The notes under the pieces: generated by a model
What the model saw: the letters and a program-made list of their open reading frames with translations, nothing else
Database searches by the model: none
What the model was told of the DNA's origin: nothing
Source: Planctomyces sp.
GTDB taxonomy: Bacteria > Planctomycetota > Planctomycetia > Planctomycetales > Planctomycetaceae
Assembly (NCBI GenBank): GCA_016795105.1
Contig: JAEUIH010000007.1
Span: 62,001 to 126,000 of the forward strand
Direction: 5' to 3'
DNA length: 64,000 nt
Shown: positions 35,661 through 43,465 of the stretch, one piece after another
Position numbering within the stretch: the stretch's first letter is position 1
How the letters are laid out: every line of letters begins with the position of its first letter
Made by a program: the position numbers and the translations under genes

Positions 35661-37079
35661 CTATTCGACAGATTCACCGGAATCACCCTGAAGATCATTC
35701 AGACGTTTCAGAACATCCCGGTAGTCGTAGTCAAGGGCGAGAATTTCGCTGTAATGCTGTTCGGCCTGTTCGTTACGTTTCGCTTTTTCGTAGATACGCC
35801 CCAGCCAGTAGTGAGCTAATTTGAAAGCATCTGGTTTGTCATTGACATTGATGGTCTCCAGCGCCCGCTCGAATTGCCGCCGTCCGAGGTCAAGCTTGCC
35901 GTCGCGAACGAAACACTCACCAAGCCAGACAAGTGCATCACCCTTGAGTCGAACATCTGTTGCCGACTGCTGATACAGAGGAATCGCCTTGGCCCATTCC
36001 TTTCGCTCTCGATAACGGTCAGCCAGTTCGAACCGCATTCTCATGTCATTTGTGTGACGTTCAATACGGCGAGCAAATACATCGATTTCCCTGGTGATGA
36101 GCTCTTCCGCGAGAGTTTTCGCTTTCTCGACAATCCGTTCTTTCCCTGGGTTCTTTTCGGCACGTTCGCGTGCTTCCGCGAGATCTTTCTTCAGCATCAT
36201 GATCTGCACGTCTTCAAGCTGTTCGCGGATATCAGCATTGTTGTTAGAAACCTCGAGAGCCTGGTTGAGCAGGTCCTGTGCCTTTCCAAGTTCTCTCTGG
36301 TCGCGATAGTGATCGGCGAGCTTCAGATAGTGATTGACGTTTTTCGGATCCTTTCGAATCGCATGCTGCAGGTCCGCTTCTACGGACTCTCCAGGAGCAT
36401 CCGCCTTCGGTGCGCCACCCTTTCTGGCAATACGATCCTGTTCGTAGGCATTTGCTTGAGCAGGCGTTTCGACCTTAACGTCTTTGGTGGACTCCGCTTT
36501 GCCATAGCCACCACGATCCATCACGGATTCCGCCTGAAGGCGGTTGATCATCATTCGAGCCTTTGTACTGCCGGGGTCCTTCTTGAGGATTCTTTGCCAG
36601 CATGCAGCCGCGCCCTGATGGTCACCACGTTCTTCAAGCAGTCGAGCAAAGCCCTCATTGTATTCGGCGTTTTCTTTGTCGAGGTCAACAGCTCTGCCAA
36701 GCGCATATTTGGCTACGTCGAAGTTTTCGAGTGCCATGCAGGCTTCGCCCAGATCAAAGAACAGGGCTGCATCCCAGGGGTTTGTCAGAAGGCCTTCTTC
36801 GGCGGCGATCTCAAGGTTCTTCCAGTCTTTTGAAAGACGAGCCTTTTTGATCCGCCCTCGAACTCCCATCAGCTTGACGCCACCCAGTTTCGCACCTGAG
36901 CCATTGTCGTTGTATTTCTTGCGAATGCAGCCATGTCGAGTCTGGCGGTACATCACGTTGTCCGGAACCAACAGTGCACATCGACCAAAGCACTCCACCG
37001 CATAATCCCAGTTCTGGTGATTCATCGCCTCAGTTCCTTTACGAAACCAGTCGGCGGCACCTCGTTCTCGCTCATTCAT
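35661..37079 (-). CDS. Tetratricopeptide-repeat protein
   Basis: This 472-residue cytoplasmic protein has no signal sequence and several TPR-like helical repeats: AMNHQNWDYAVECFGRCALL, AALFFDLGEACMALENFDVAKYALGRA, NHYLKLADHYRDQRELGKAQDLL, MRFELADRYRERKEWAKAIPLY and LAHYWLGRIYEKAKRNEQAE. A charged middle segment (about 175-235) with no TPR pattern separates two groups. It is a scaffold for protein complexes; the partners are unknown. The gene ends 24 bases from the convergent transporter gene. Confidence 0.85.
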   Translation of the reverse strand: MNERERGAADWFRKGTEAMNHQNWDYAVECFGRCALLVPDNVMYRQTRHGCIRKKYNDNGSGAKLGGVKLMGVRGRIKKARLSKDWKNLEIAAEEGLLTNPWDAALFFDLGEACMALENFDVAKYALGRAVDLDKENAEYNEGFARLLEERGDHQGAAACWQRILKKDPGSTKARMMINRLQAESVMDRGGYGKAESTKDVKVETPAQANAYEQDRIARKGGAPKADAPGESVEADLQHAIRKDPKNVNHYLKLADHYRDQRELGKAQDLLNQALEVSNNNADIREQLEDVQIMMLKKDLAEARERAEKNPGKERIVEKAKTLAEELITREIDVFARRIERHTNDMRMRFELADRYRERKEWAKAIPLYQQSATDVRLKGDALVWLGECFVRDGKLDLGRRQFERALETINVNDKPDAFKLAHYWLGRIYEKAKRNEQAEQHYSEILALDYDYRDVLKRLNDLQGDSGESVE

Positions 37080-37312
37080 AACAGTTGAACTTTCGCCAGA
37101 ATTGAATCAACCCCGTCATCATTAAAACGCTGTCGCAGCATCTTTCTCCGGCAGAAACGATGAGGGTTGGTCTGTTTGCAGGAAGTTGGTGGATTCCTCA
37201 GAAATCCCCGAGCAGAATCGTTGATGGCAATCTAGCACACCCCCGGTTCACTCGCCACACTTCCAGTGTCATCTACCTGATTTTCATGACTCTCTCTGTC
37301 GGAGAAACTCTC

Positions 37313-38242
37313 ATGACCCGAATCTTCCCACAGCTCGCCACAGGCCTTTTCACAGTGCTGGCCTTGTTTACCGCTCCCCTCGCCGGACTTTTTGCCGACG
37401 ACGTGCCGAAGGCCAAGGTGCCCCTCAGGATCATCTGTTTTGGTGCACACCCGGATGATGCCGAGTACAAAAGCGGCGGAACGGCGGCCCTGTGGGCTGC
37501 GATGGGACACGAAGTCAAACTTGTTTCCGTCACAAATGGCGATATCGGACACTGGCAGATGGCTGGAGGACCTCTTGCAAAACGACGCACCGCAGAATCC
37601 CTCGAGGTTGCCAATCGACTGGGTGTCAAGTCGCAGGTACTCGATATCCACGATGGTGAACTTGTCCCCTCTCTTGAAAACCGCAAACTGATCACTCGTC
37701 TCATTCGCGAGTGGAACGCAGATATTGTCATCTCTCATCGCCCATGGGACTATCATCCCGATCATCGTTATGTCGGTGTACTTGTACAAGACGCGGCTTA
37801 CATGGTGTCCGTCCCGTTTTTTTGCCCGGATACCCCGCCACTAAAAAAGAACCCATTGTTTCTCTACAGCAGCGATCGGTTTCAAAAACCGTACCCGTTC
37901 AAGGCCGACATTGCTGTAGCTCTTGATGAGGTCTTTGAAAAGAAAGTCGATGCTCTGCTTGCTCTCGAATCTCAAACATTCGAAGGCGGTGCACTCGGCT
38001 CAGAAGAACAAACAGCAGAAGCACCACCCGCTTCTCAGCCGGAACTCCGCAGAGCATGGCTACGCGAACGCTGGGATCGACGGCAGTCATCCGAAGCCGA
38101 TACTCACCGTTCCGCCCTTCTCAAATGGTACGGTGATGACCGCGGAAAAGCGGTGAAGTATGCTGAGGTCTTCGAGATCTGCGAATACGGCCAGCAACCT
38201 TCAGACGCCGAACTCCGCCGACTGTTCCCGTTCCTCCCCTAG
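37313..38242 (+). CDS. PIG-L/LmbE-type deacetylase, exported
   Basis: This 309-residue protein has the PIG-L zinc deacetylase motif FGAHPDDAEYKSGGTAAL (AHPDDxE) and a later HRPWDYHPDHRYVG (HPDH). The N-terminal segment (LATGLFTVLALFTAPLAGLF) looks like a signal peptide. The family removes acetyl groups from N-acetylglucosamine-type sugars. The start is the ATG at 37313, since GGAG lies 8 bases upstream; the frame is open from 37160. Its stop codon directly precedes the hairpin repeat array at 38243. Confidence 0.88.
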   Translation: MTRIFPQLATGLFTVLALFTAPLAGLFADDVPKAKVPLRIICFGAHPDDAEYKSGGTAALWAAMGHEVKLVSVTNGDIGHWQMAGGPLAKRRTAESLEVANRLGVKSQVLDIHDGELVPSLENRKLITRLIREWNADIVISHRPWDYHPDHRYVGVLVQDAAYMVSVPFFCPDTPPLKKNPLFLYSSDRFQKPYPFKADIAVALDEVFEKKVDALLALESQTFEGGALGSEEQTAEAPPASQPELRRAWLRERWDRRQSSEADTHRSALLKWYGDDRGKAVKYAEVFEICEYGQQPSDAELRRLFPFLP

Positions 38243-38820
38243 CAAGTCGTAGCTTGGGCATTCCTGCCCGAGCACGTCCCTGCGCCGTTCCAATACTCGA
38301 ACCAGAGAGGGACAAGTCGTAGCTTGGGCATTCCTGCCCGAGCCATCCCTGCGCCGTTCCAATACTCCAACCAGAGAGGGACAAGTCGTAGCTTGGGCAT
38401 TCCTGCCCGAGCACATCCCTGCGCCGTTCCAGTGCTCGAACCAGAGAGGGACGGGCAGGAATGCCTCGCTGTACCCCACATCTTGATTTTCATGACAGTG
38501 GGAAGGATAGCGATACCGCAGCCCTCCCAGACTGAGGACGCAGTTCATCCAATTTCGCAAAAACCGACTTGTGGGGTATAACCAGGCAGGAATGCCCATC
38601 CTACATTTGAGCACGTCCCTGCGCCGTTCCAATACTCAAACCAGAGAGGGACAAGTCGTAGCTTGGGCATTCCTGCCCGAGCACGTCCCTGCGCCGTTCC
38701 AATACTCAAACCAGAGAGGGACGGGCAGGAATGCCCATCCTACATTTGAGCACATCCCTGCGCCGTTGCAATACTCGAACCAGAGGGGGACGGGGCAGGA
38801 ATGCCCGTCCTACATTTGCA
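38243..38820. repeat. Array of six 42-bp hairpin cores with invertible linkers
   Basis: A core of about 42 bases (gcacGTCCCTgcgccg...AGGGAC) occurs six times, starting near 38271, 38341, 38411, 38611, 38681 and 38750. Each core is itself bounded by GTCCCT and AGGGAC, which can pair. The linkers are of two kinds: AAGTCGTAGCTT then GGGCATTCCTGCCC, or the reverse complement GGGCAGGAATGCCC then ATCCTACATTTGA. The first three units have a near-exact 69-70 base period. A 115-base insert (38466-38580), bounded by TACCCCACA and TGTGGGGTA, separates units three and four. Minus-strand frames stay open through it only because of the repetition; I do not regard them as genes. The array begins just after the PIG-L stop codon and its last linker supplies the stop codon of the next gene. 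Confidence 0.85.
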
Positions 38821-40156
38821 TGGGGATTTTCAGGTCAAGGACTTCATCCCCGCGGCGGACTTTCGCGTTGAGCACATCGCCGACTTTCTTTTCCGTAACT
38901 GCAAATGATATGAAAGCAGTTTCTGTGAGCAGATCAGTTCTATCATCCACGGAAACAATCAGATCATCGACCTTAAAACCTGCCTGCTTGCCCGCGGCAT
39001 GTTCCCCGTATTGCCCCACATATCGAACTCTCAGTGCCATCGCATTGTCTGGGATCGAGAATTGCTGTCGCTCCTTGTCGTCGAGACTTTCCAGAACGAG
39101 CCCACCTGTTGCCATTCTGCGAAGTCCCCAGATACTGGCACGCCAGGACAGATCTCCAGCCCGTCTCCAGCCTTCAGGAAGTTTCAGACTGGTTTCCATT
39201 GTCTGTTCATCCCGCCGATAGGTGATGGGAACGGTACCGCCATCAGCAGGAACCGAATGCAGAACCCACTGTACATCCGCCATGGATAACATTGGCTGAC
39301 CGTTCATGGTTACGATTTGGTCGCCAGCGTGAATGCCGGCATGTGATGCCAGAGACTCCGCTGCAACGGAAGTAACGGTTGCTCGTTTCGACGCATCCAA
39401 CACAAGCCCAATCGATTTGGGATGCGGGTAGGGATAAAGAACTTCCTCAGGAATGGGTTCATTTCGATGCCGATAGTAATCTCGCTGAGCATCCCCGATC
39501 TGATGGCAGTGGATACAGCTTTTGACGACATCACCTGAGTAATCGATTGTGCTCTTGTACTTCTCCCGGAGAGTCGGATAGAGCTCTGGGCGAGCGAACA
39601 GGGGTTCCGGACCCGTTTTTCCCTTGAGTGATTCTTTAACGGCCGGATACGTGGCATGAAGTTCCAATGCACCTTTGAGGGCTTCGGCAAGTCCTGGCAG
39701 GGAAACATCGCCGATCCACTCAGTTCGGTGAGAACGAGTGCCGAATCGACCATAAATCGTACGATCTGCATTCAACATAAAGGCTGCGAAGGACTGGTCG
39801 GTGTCGTACTGAAACAGGGACAAATCCAATCCGTTTGTGGAGACGACACGAACGCAGACAAATTTTTCCAGCAGAGGTCGGATCACAGGATCACGATCCA
39901 CAAGGTCATCATCCAGTTTGACGCACTCTTCACATGGCAAACACCGCAGCACAACCAGAATGGGTTTGCCCGATTGTTTTGCCTTTCGAAATGCCGTCGG
40001 CAGGTCATTATAGATCCAAAACCCCTCCTTCTCGACCCGTTCCTTGTCGCCTCGAACTTTCTGCTCCCTCGTCTGTTTTGGCTCCTGAGCAAACAGCGGA
40101 GTACTGATCCGGGTACCAAACAGGGACGCGGCCATCAATATCAACAGGTACTTCAT
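38810..40156 (-). CDS. Exported thioredoxin-like / heme / PDZ protein
   Basis: This 448-residue protein begins with a signal peptide (LLILMAASLFGTRISTPLFA). A thioredoxin-like domain at about 45-170 has CLPCEEC at 72-78 and the flanking KPILVVLRC. A heme or metal motif CIHCH lies at 214-218. A PDZ domain follows at about 240-330 (VAAESLASHAGIHAGDQIVTMNGQPM), and a second PDZ-like half at the C-terminus is seen in YGEHAAGKQAGFKVDDLIVSVDD. The heme motif is isolated, so cytochrome function is tentative. The C-terminal codons and stop are read from the repeat array (…MQM, then TAG from GTAGGACGGGC). It is likely periplasmic thiol or heme chemistry of unknown target. Confidence 0.8.
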   Translation of the reverse strand: MKYLLILMAASLFGTRISTPLFAQEPKQTREQKVRGDKERVEKEGFWIYNDLPTAFRKAKQSGKPILVVLRCLPCEECVKLDDDLVDRDPVIRPLLEKFVCVRVVSTNGLDLSLFQYDTDQSFAAFMLNADRTIYGRFGTRSHRTEWIGDVSLPGLAEALKGALELHATYPAVKESLKGKTGPEPLFARPELYPTLREKYKSTIDYSGDVVKSCIHCHQIGDAQRDYYRHRNEPIPEEVLYPYPHPKSIGLVLDASKRATVTSVAAESLASHAGIHAGDQIVTMNGQPMLSMADVQWVLHSVPADGGTVPITYRRDEQTMETSLKLPEGWRRAGDLSWRASIWGLRRMATGGLVLESLDDKERQQFSIPDNAMALRVRYVGQYGEHAAGKQAGFKVDDLIVSVDDRTDLLTETAFISFAVTEKKVGDVLNAKVRRGDEVLDLKIPMQM

Positions 40157-40345
40157 TGCAGACTCCCGTTTCTTCCATTCGAGGGAAAAGTACTGAGTAA
40201 GACCGTTGTTTTTTCACATTCTGTCGAATTCTCGCAGCGGGAAAAGCGAAAACACACGAGAAAATCGATTGTGGAACTCGGCGTTTCGGATTAGATTTCG
40301 CACCCCATTGATGTTGGATTAACTGAATTCCGGGAGTTTTGAATT

Positions 40346-40462
40346 ATGGTGTTTCGTCCTCGAACCAGCGCCAAGCTTGCAAAGAAACTCAAGCGCTGTA
40401 GCAAGTGTGGTTGCCTGATCGGCGTCCGTAAACGCTGCAAACGTTGTCACAAGCTTCAATAG
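40346..40462 (+). CDS. 38-residue basic zinc-ribbon-like protein
   Basis: A short open frame encodes 38 residues: it begins MVFRPRTSAKLAKKLK, contains two cysteine pairs (CSKCGC and CKRCH) and ends KLQ. It has 12 or so Lys/Arg and five Cys plus one His, the pattern of a small zinc-ribbon nucleic-acid- or ribosome-associated protein. GGGAG lies 9 bases before its ATG, and a strong two-way terminator begins 51 bases after its stop. This combination of RBS, short basic cysteine-rich product and dedicated terminator is what supports the call. It is too short for common gene finders. No homologue was checked and its function is unknown; a ribosome- or RNA-binding role is my inference. Confidence 0.7.
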   Translation: MVFRPRTSAKLAKKLKRCSKCGCLIGVRKRCKRCHKLQ

Positions 40463-40513
40463 CGTGCCGAAAGCACGGTCGCAGTGATCTCATTGATCAT
40501 CTGCGAAACGCTC

Positions 40514-40543
40514 AAAAGCCGTCCCCTTCAGGACGGCTTTTTT
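40514..40543. terminator. Bidirectional intrinsic terminator
   Basis: AAAAGCCGTCC and GGACGGCTTTT pair perfectly around CCTTCA, followed by TTT on the plus strand and TTTT on the minus strand. It serves the zinc-ribbon gene on the plus strand and the membrane-protein gene on the minus strand. The minus gene's stop codon (40528-40530) lies in its stem-loop. Confidence 0.9.
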
Positions 40544-41037
40544 CGTTGGACACGCCCGCGGAACACCTGCACCACGATGACCAGCCCATATGCAGCAACA
40601 ACAGCAATCCACCACGCCGGGCCGAACACTGCAGTGGCGTTAAACATCATAAAGGCGGCGAGAGCATGCATGGACAGGTCCTCCACCCGTCCAGACGGTC
40701 GATCGCGAACCAGTTGAACCATGCTCTGAACTCCCCAGAGTGTCAGAAACACATAATTTACGTACAGGCCACCGCTCCAGTAAATCCCGACAACTCGGCG
40801 AGTCATTTCCGCAGTGTGCTTCAAAGCCGCGGCCTGATCCCAATGATGTTGAAAATGATAGGCACACACCACGTGGATCACACAGAAACACCATGACAAT
40901 AGCCACGCCAGCCGATATAACCGGGCGGAGGTTGGCGAAGTCGTGAGTTGCATCTTCATCAGAACAGCAATCGCATACAGGCCAACAGAGACCCTGACAG
41001 TCCAAAGGATCAAGAAGCGGCCAGGTTCAGAATCCAT
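40528..41037 (-). CDS. Integral membrane protein of unknown function
   Basis: This 169-residue protein has four or five hydrophobic segments (VRVSVGLYAIAVLM, YRLAWLLSWCFCVIHVV, VNYVFLTLWGVQSMV, WIAVVAAYGLVIVVQVF), a His-rich middle (HVVCAYHFQHHWDQ) and a basic tail (GRVQRKKPS). I do not recognise the family. The His cluster could bind heme or metal, but that is speculation. The final codons (RKKPS) and stop are read from the terminator stem-loop. The divergent gene at 41077 starts 39 bases beyond its ATG, so the two may share a control region. Confidence 0.65.
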   Translation of the reverse strand: MDSEPGRFLILWTVRVSVGLYAIAVLMKMQLTTSPTSARLYRLAWLLSWCFCVIHVVCAYHFQHHWDQAAALKHTAEMTRRVVGIYWSGGLYVNYVFLTLWGVQSMVQLVRDRPSGRVEDLSMHALAAFMMFNATAVFGPAWWIAVVAAYGLVIVVQVFRGRVQRKKPS

Positions 41038-41076
41038 AACAATTTCCTCGTTTCAGTGACTGGAGAATAATCAACT

Positions 41077-41508
41077 TTGCTGAAACTGGAAGAACTAAAG
41101 TCAGGACGGTTTGCGATCCTGAAGCATGATCATCCCGTGCTGCACTTTGATTTTCTGCTGGAAGGCAGCGAGGCAGCCGCAACCTGGCGACTCTCGGTGC
41201 GTCCATATCCCGGAATTTTGGTGCCAGCAGCACGTATCAATGATCACCGTCTGATGTACCTCGATTATGAAGGTCCAGTTTCTGGAAATCGAGGCACGGT
41301 TCTGCAAGAGCTTAGTGGGACGTTTGAGATGCTGAACTCTGGCGCAGGCAAATTCTCAATTCGTATGCAGCTTGCTGTTGATCCATCAGAAACAGACACT
41401 CTACATATGGGCAGTTGTTTCTGGATTGCAACATTGCGGTGGAACACTGGGGTGATGGAGTGGGGATTTGAAACGGGATCTACCTCCGATTGCGCATCCG
41501 CTTCATGA
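41077..41508 (+). CDS. LigD 3'-phosphoesterase-like domain protein
   Basis: This 143-residue stand-alone protein matches the pattern of the LigD 3'-phosphoesterase (PE) domain. KHDHPVLHFDFLLE (16-29) parallels the KHD...LHYDFRLE core and puts candidate metal ligands at His17, His23 and Asp25. A further His57 sits in NDHRLMYLDYEGPVSGN. The Arg of the family core (DFRLE) is replaced by Leu27, so activity may be altered. The PE domain trims 3'-phosphates or ribonucleotides from DNA ends in nonhomologous end joining. Here it is not fused to a ligase or polymerase. The TTG start at 41077 is the only one near the conserved core, with GGAG 12 bases upstream. Overlap of its stop with a small downstream ORF (41505) suggests coupling. 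Confidence 0.75.
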   Translation: MLKLEELKSGRFAILKHDHPVLHFDFLLEGSEAAATWRLSVRPYPGILVPAARINDHRLMYLDYEGPVSGNRGTVLQELSGTFEMLNSGAGKFSIRMQLAVDPSETDTLHMGSCFWIATLRWNTGVMEWGFETGSTSDCASAS

Positions 41509-41687
41509 GTAGTCAAGCGGAACCGGTTTTTTGGAACCTCGATTCTGCCGAACAGTGCTCGGATTTTACCGTATATCCGGCACAACCCAACAATCTTCAA
41601 GCGGAAGAACGTGATTCCTCAGCACAAACCGGCAGAAAGCATCGACAAAGGGTCCATGCTACGGCAAATCTTGCAGAAAACTCGTGA
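41505..41687 (+). CDS. Possible small ORF coupled to phosphoesterase-like gene
   Basis: A 60-residue frame starts at an ATG that overlaps the stop of the LigD-PE-like gene (ATGA). The product is hydrophilic and starts MSSQAEPVFWNLDSAEQ; I recognise no domain. It is included only because the four-base overlap is a typical signature of coupled genes. It may be chance. The following 167 bases before csrA have no other gene that I can support. Confidence 0.25.
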   Translation: MSSQAEPVFWNLDSAEQCSDFTVYPAQPNNLQAEERDSSAQTGRKHRQRVHATANLAENS

Positions 41688-41854
41688 CTGTTGACGAAAC
41701 TGAACTACGTTGAAATGCCGGAGGACGCTCGGCGTCGACGGATAGAAAATTTCGATAACAGCTTGCCCGGGCTGTCCTGCGTATTGTGGCAGGTCAGAGA
41801 CTAAATGGGTCGGGCGGCAATCGTTCACGATGAAAGATTGACCAGGGACTGGAC

Positions 41855-42040
41855 ATGCTAGTACTCAGCCGAAAAAAAGACGAAAAGATTGTCATTGGCG
41901 ATTCCATCACATTGATGGTAATCGAAATTCGCGGCGATAAAGTGCGGTTGGGGATTGAAGCACCCCGCGATGTGACCGTACACCGTGAAGAAGTCTATGA
42001 AGCGATTAAGCGGGAAAACACAGAAGAGAAGAAGGGTTGA
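41855..42040 (+). CDS. csrA: Carbon storage regulator CsrA
   Basis: This 61-residue protein has the CsrA signature [20 protein letters not shown] followed by [26 protein letters not shown]. The RNA-contact residues at the start (LVLSRK) and the RxD/V pattern near position 44 are present. CsrA binds GGA motifs in mRNA leaders and usually represses translation. GGGA (41845-41848) and GGA (41851-41853) lie in its own RBS region, which fits autoregulation. In many bacteria it regulates flagella; no flagellar operon is here except the FlgI-like protein at 55368. Confidence 0.95.
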   Translation: MLVLSRKKDEKIVIGDSITLMVIEIRGDKVRLGIEAPRDVTVHREEVYEAIKRENTEEKKG

Positions 42041-42067
42041 TCAGCAATCTGCTGATCGTAAGCCTGC

Positions 42068-43465
42068 TCACTTCTTTTCGGTGCCGATCGGGCGCTGAAC
42101 GACGGTGAGAGGTCGAGTCGCATCCATGCCGAGGGCCGCAAATCCGGCAAGGAAGAAAGCTCCTCCACAGGCGATAAACACCAGCCCATTCCCCATTCCT
42201 TCCTGTTCGGCAGTACCTTCACCCAGTTTCATCAGCCACGGTACCATAATCGAGCTGAGGGCTGCGCCGAAGTTTCCCCACATATTTGCCCACCCATGGA
42301 TTGCGGCTGTATTTCTCCCGCCAACGTCCTGCATAAATGCCCAAATTGATGGGTTGCCGACGTCTGTCATGAGTGATACGACGGCGCAACAACCGACGAC
42401 GCCCCATACTGAGTCAATCCCGAGACAACTTATGTAGGCGATCCCGGCGATCATGCATGCGCAACTGATTGGCAGGATTCTTCCTCGGCGAAGGCCGAAT
42501 GTTCTGACACTCCAGTCCGTCGCAACCCCACCCAATAGCTGCCCCAGCATTCCCTGAGCCAATACAATTGAGACCATAATCGCTCCGTCACGATCACTGA
42601 CACCTTTGGACTCTTTGAGGTATGTGGGAAGCCAGGTAATCAGGAACGCCCAGCCAACATTGACGCAGAACTGAGCGACTGAGTTCAGCCAGAGACTGGT
42701 ACTAAGACAACAGGCTTTCAGCATCGGGAGGATTTCCGAAAGCTCAGGGGGACGGTCATCGACAGGCCTGCCAATTAAGTCTCGCTCAGCCTGATTACAC
42801 CGAGGATGTTCTGAAGGTCGTTCTCGCACAACCCACCAGTACAGTGCAGCGATCGCCACTCCAAAGATCCCATAGAGCCACAGGGTCTGTCTCCAGCCTC
42901 CGAGATAAATTACGCACAATGCTGTCAGAGTCGGCGCAACCATCCCGCCGCTGCGGCCACCAAATGAGACCAACGAACTTGCTCGCCCGCGATGATTCGC
43001 TCCGACCCAACGACGTACGATGGCTGCACTTGTTGGATATGCGCCCGCCTGAGCAACACCAAAAATCAGTCTCGCCAACAACAACCCAAGACTGCTGCTC
43101 ATTAAACCAGTTAGTCCTGTGAGCAAACTCCAGACGAGAATGTAGCCCGCCAGCATACGCCTCGCACCAAAGCGGTCACTCACCCACCCCGCCGGTACCT
43201 GAAACAGTGCATACGTAAAGAAGAAAGCCCCGAGAATTCGGCCGATCTCGTCTTTGGAGAGCTTCACGTCGTTGAGGAATTGATCCGTCTTGACGATCTC
43301 CCCAAGACACACTCGATTCAGATACAGACTGAACGCCATCAACACGCTGACGCCAATGATAAAGTATCGAACCTTCGTCGGATGTTCGGCCGAATGCGGA
43401 GGGCTGACATATGGAGAAGCCTGACGCGAAGGCTCTGATTCTGGCTGCCGCCGTTCATCACTCAT
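42068..43465 (-). CDS. MFS transporter, anion:cation symporter type
   Basis: This 465-residue protein has about 12 membrane segments and resembles the ACS branch (hexuronate, galactonate, glucarate). It has LMAFSLYLNRVCLG, FFFTYALFQVPAGWVSDRFGARRML in the first part and YPTSAAIVRRWVGANHRGRASSL. The first ATG is at 43465 and overlaps the preceding gene (ATGA at 43462-43465), so the transporter is translated with the fused enzyme. The frame stays open to 43564 but that part is antisense-like and Cys-rich noise. It probably imports the acid or amino-acid-like substrate of the neighbouring enzyme. Confidence 0.85.
   Translation of the reverse strand: MSDERRQPESEPSRQASPYVSPPHSAEHPTKVRYFIIGVSVLMAFSLYLNRVCLGEIVKTDQFLNDVKLSKDEIGRILGAFFFTYALFQVPAGWVSDRFGARRMLAGYILVWSLLTGLTGLMSSSLGLLLARLIFGVAQAGAYPTSAAIVRRWVGANHRGRASSLVSFGGRSGGMVAPTLTALCVIYLGGWRQTLWLYGIFGVAIAALYWWVVRERPSEHPRCNQAERDLIGRPVDDRPPELSEILPMLKACCLSTSLWLNSVAQFCVNVGWAFLITWLPTYLKESKGVSDRDGAIMVSIVLAQGMLGQLLGGVATDWSVRTFGLRRGRILPISCACMIAGIAYISCLGIDSVWGVVGCCAVVSLMTDVGNPSIWAFMQDVGGRNTAAIHGWANMWGNFGAALSSIMVPWLMKLGEGTAEQEGMGNGLVFIACGGAFFLAGFAALGMDATRPLTVVQRPIGTEKK

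Noticed and set aside
38121-38632. Minus-strand frames with repeated AGMPKLRL-like peptide
   Set aside because: They are open only because a 69-70 base unit without in-frame stops repeats; no RBS or family resemblance.
38243-38820. CRISPR array
   Set aside because: Units are 69-70 bases and the linkers are repeated, not unique spacers; no cas genes nearby.
42844-43122. Plus-strand frame inside the MFS gene
   Set aside because: It is antisense to a membrane protein with clear helices; composition is not protein-like.
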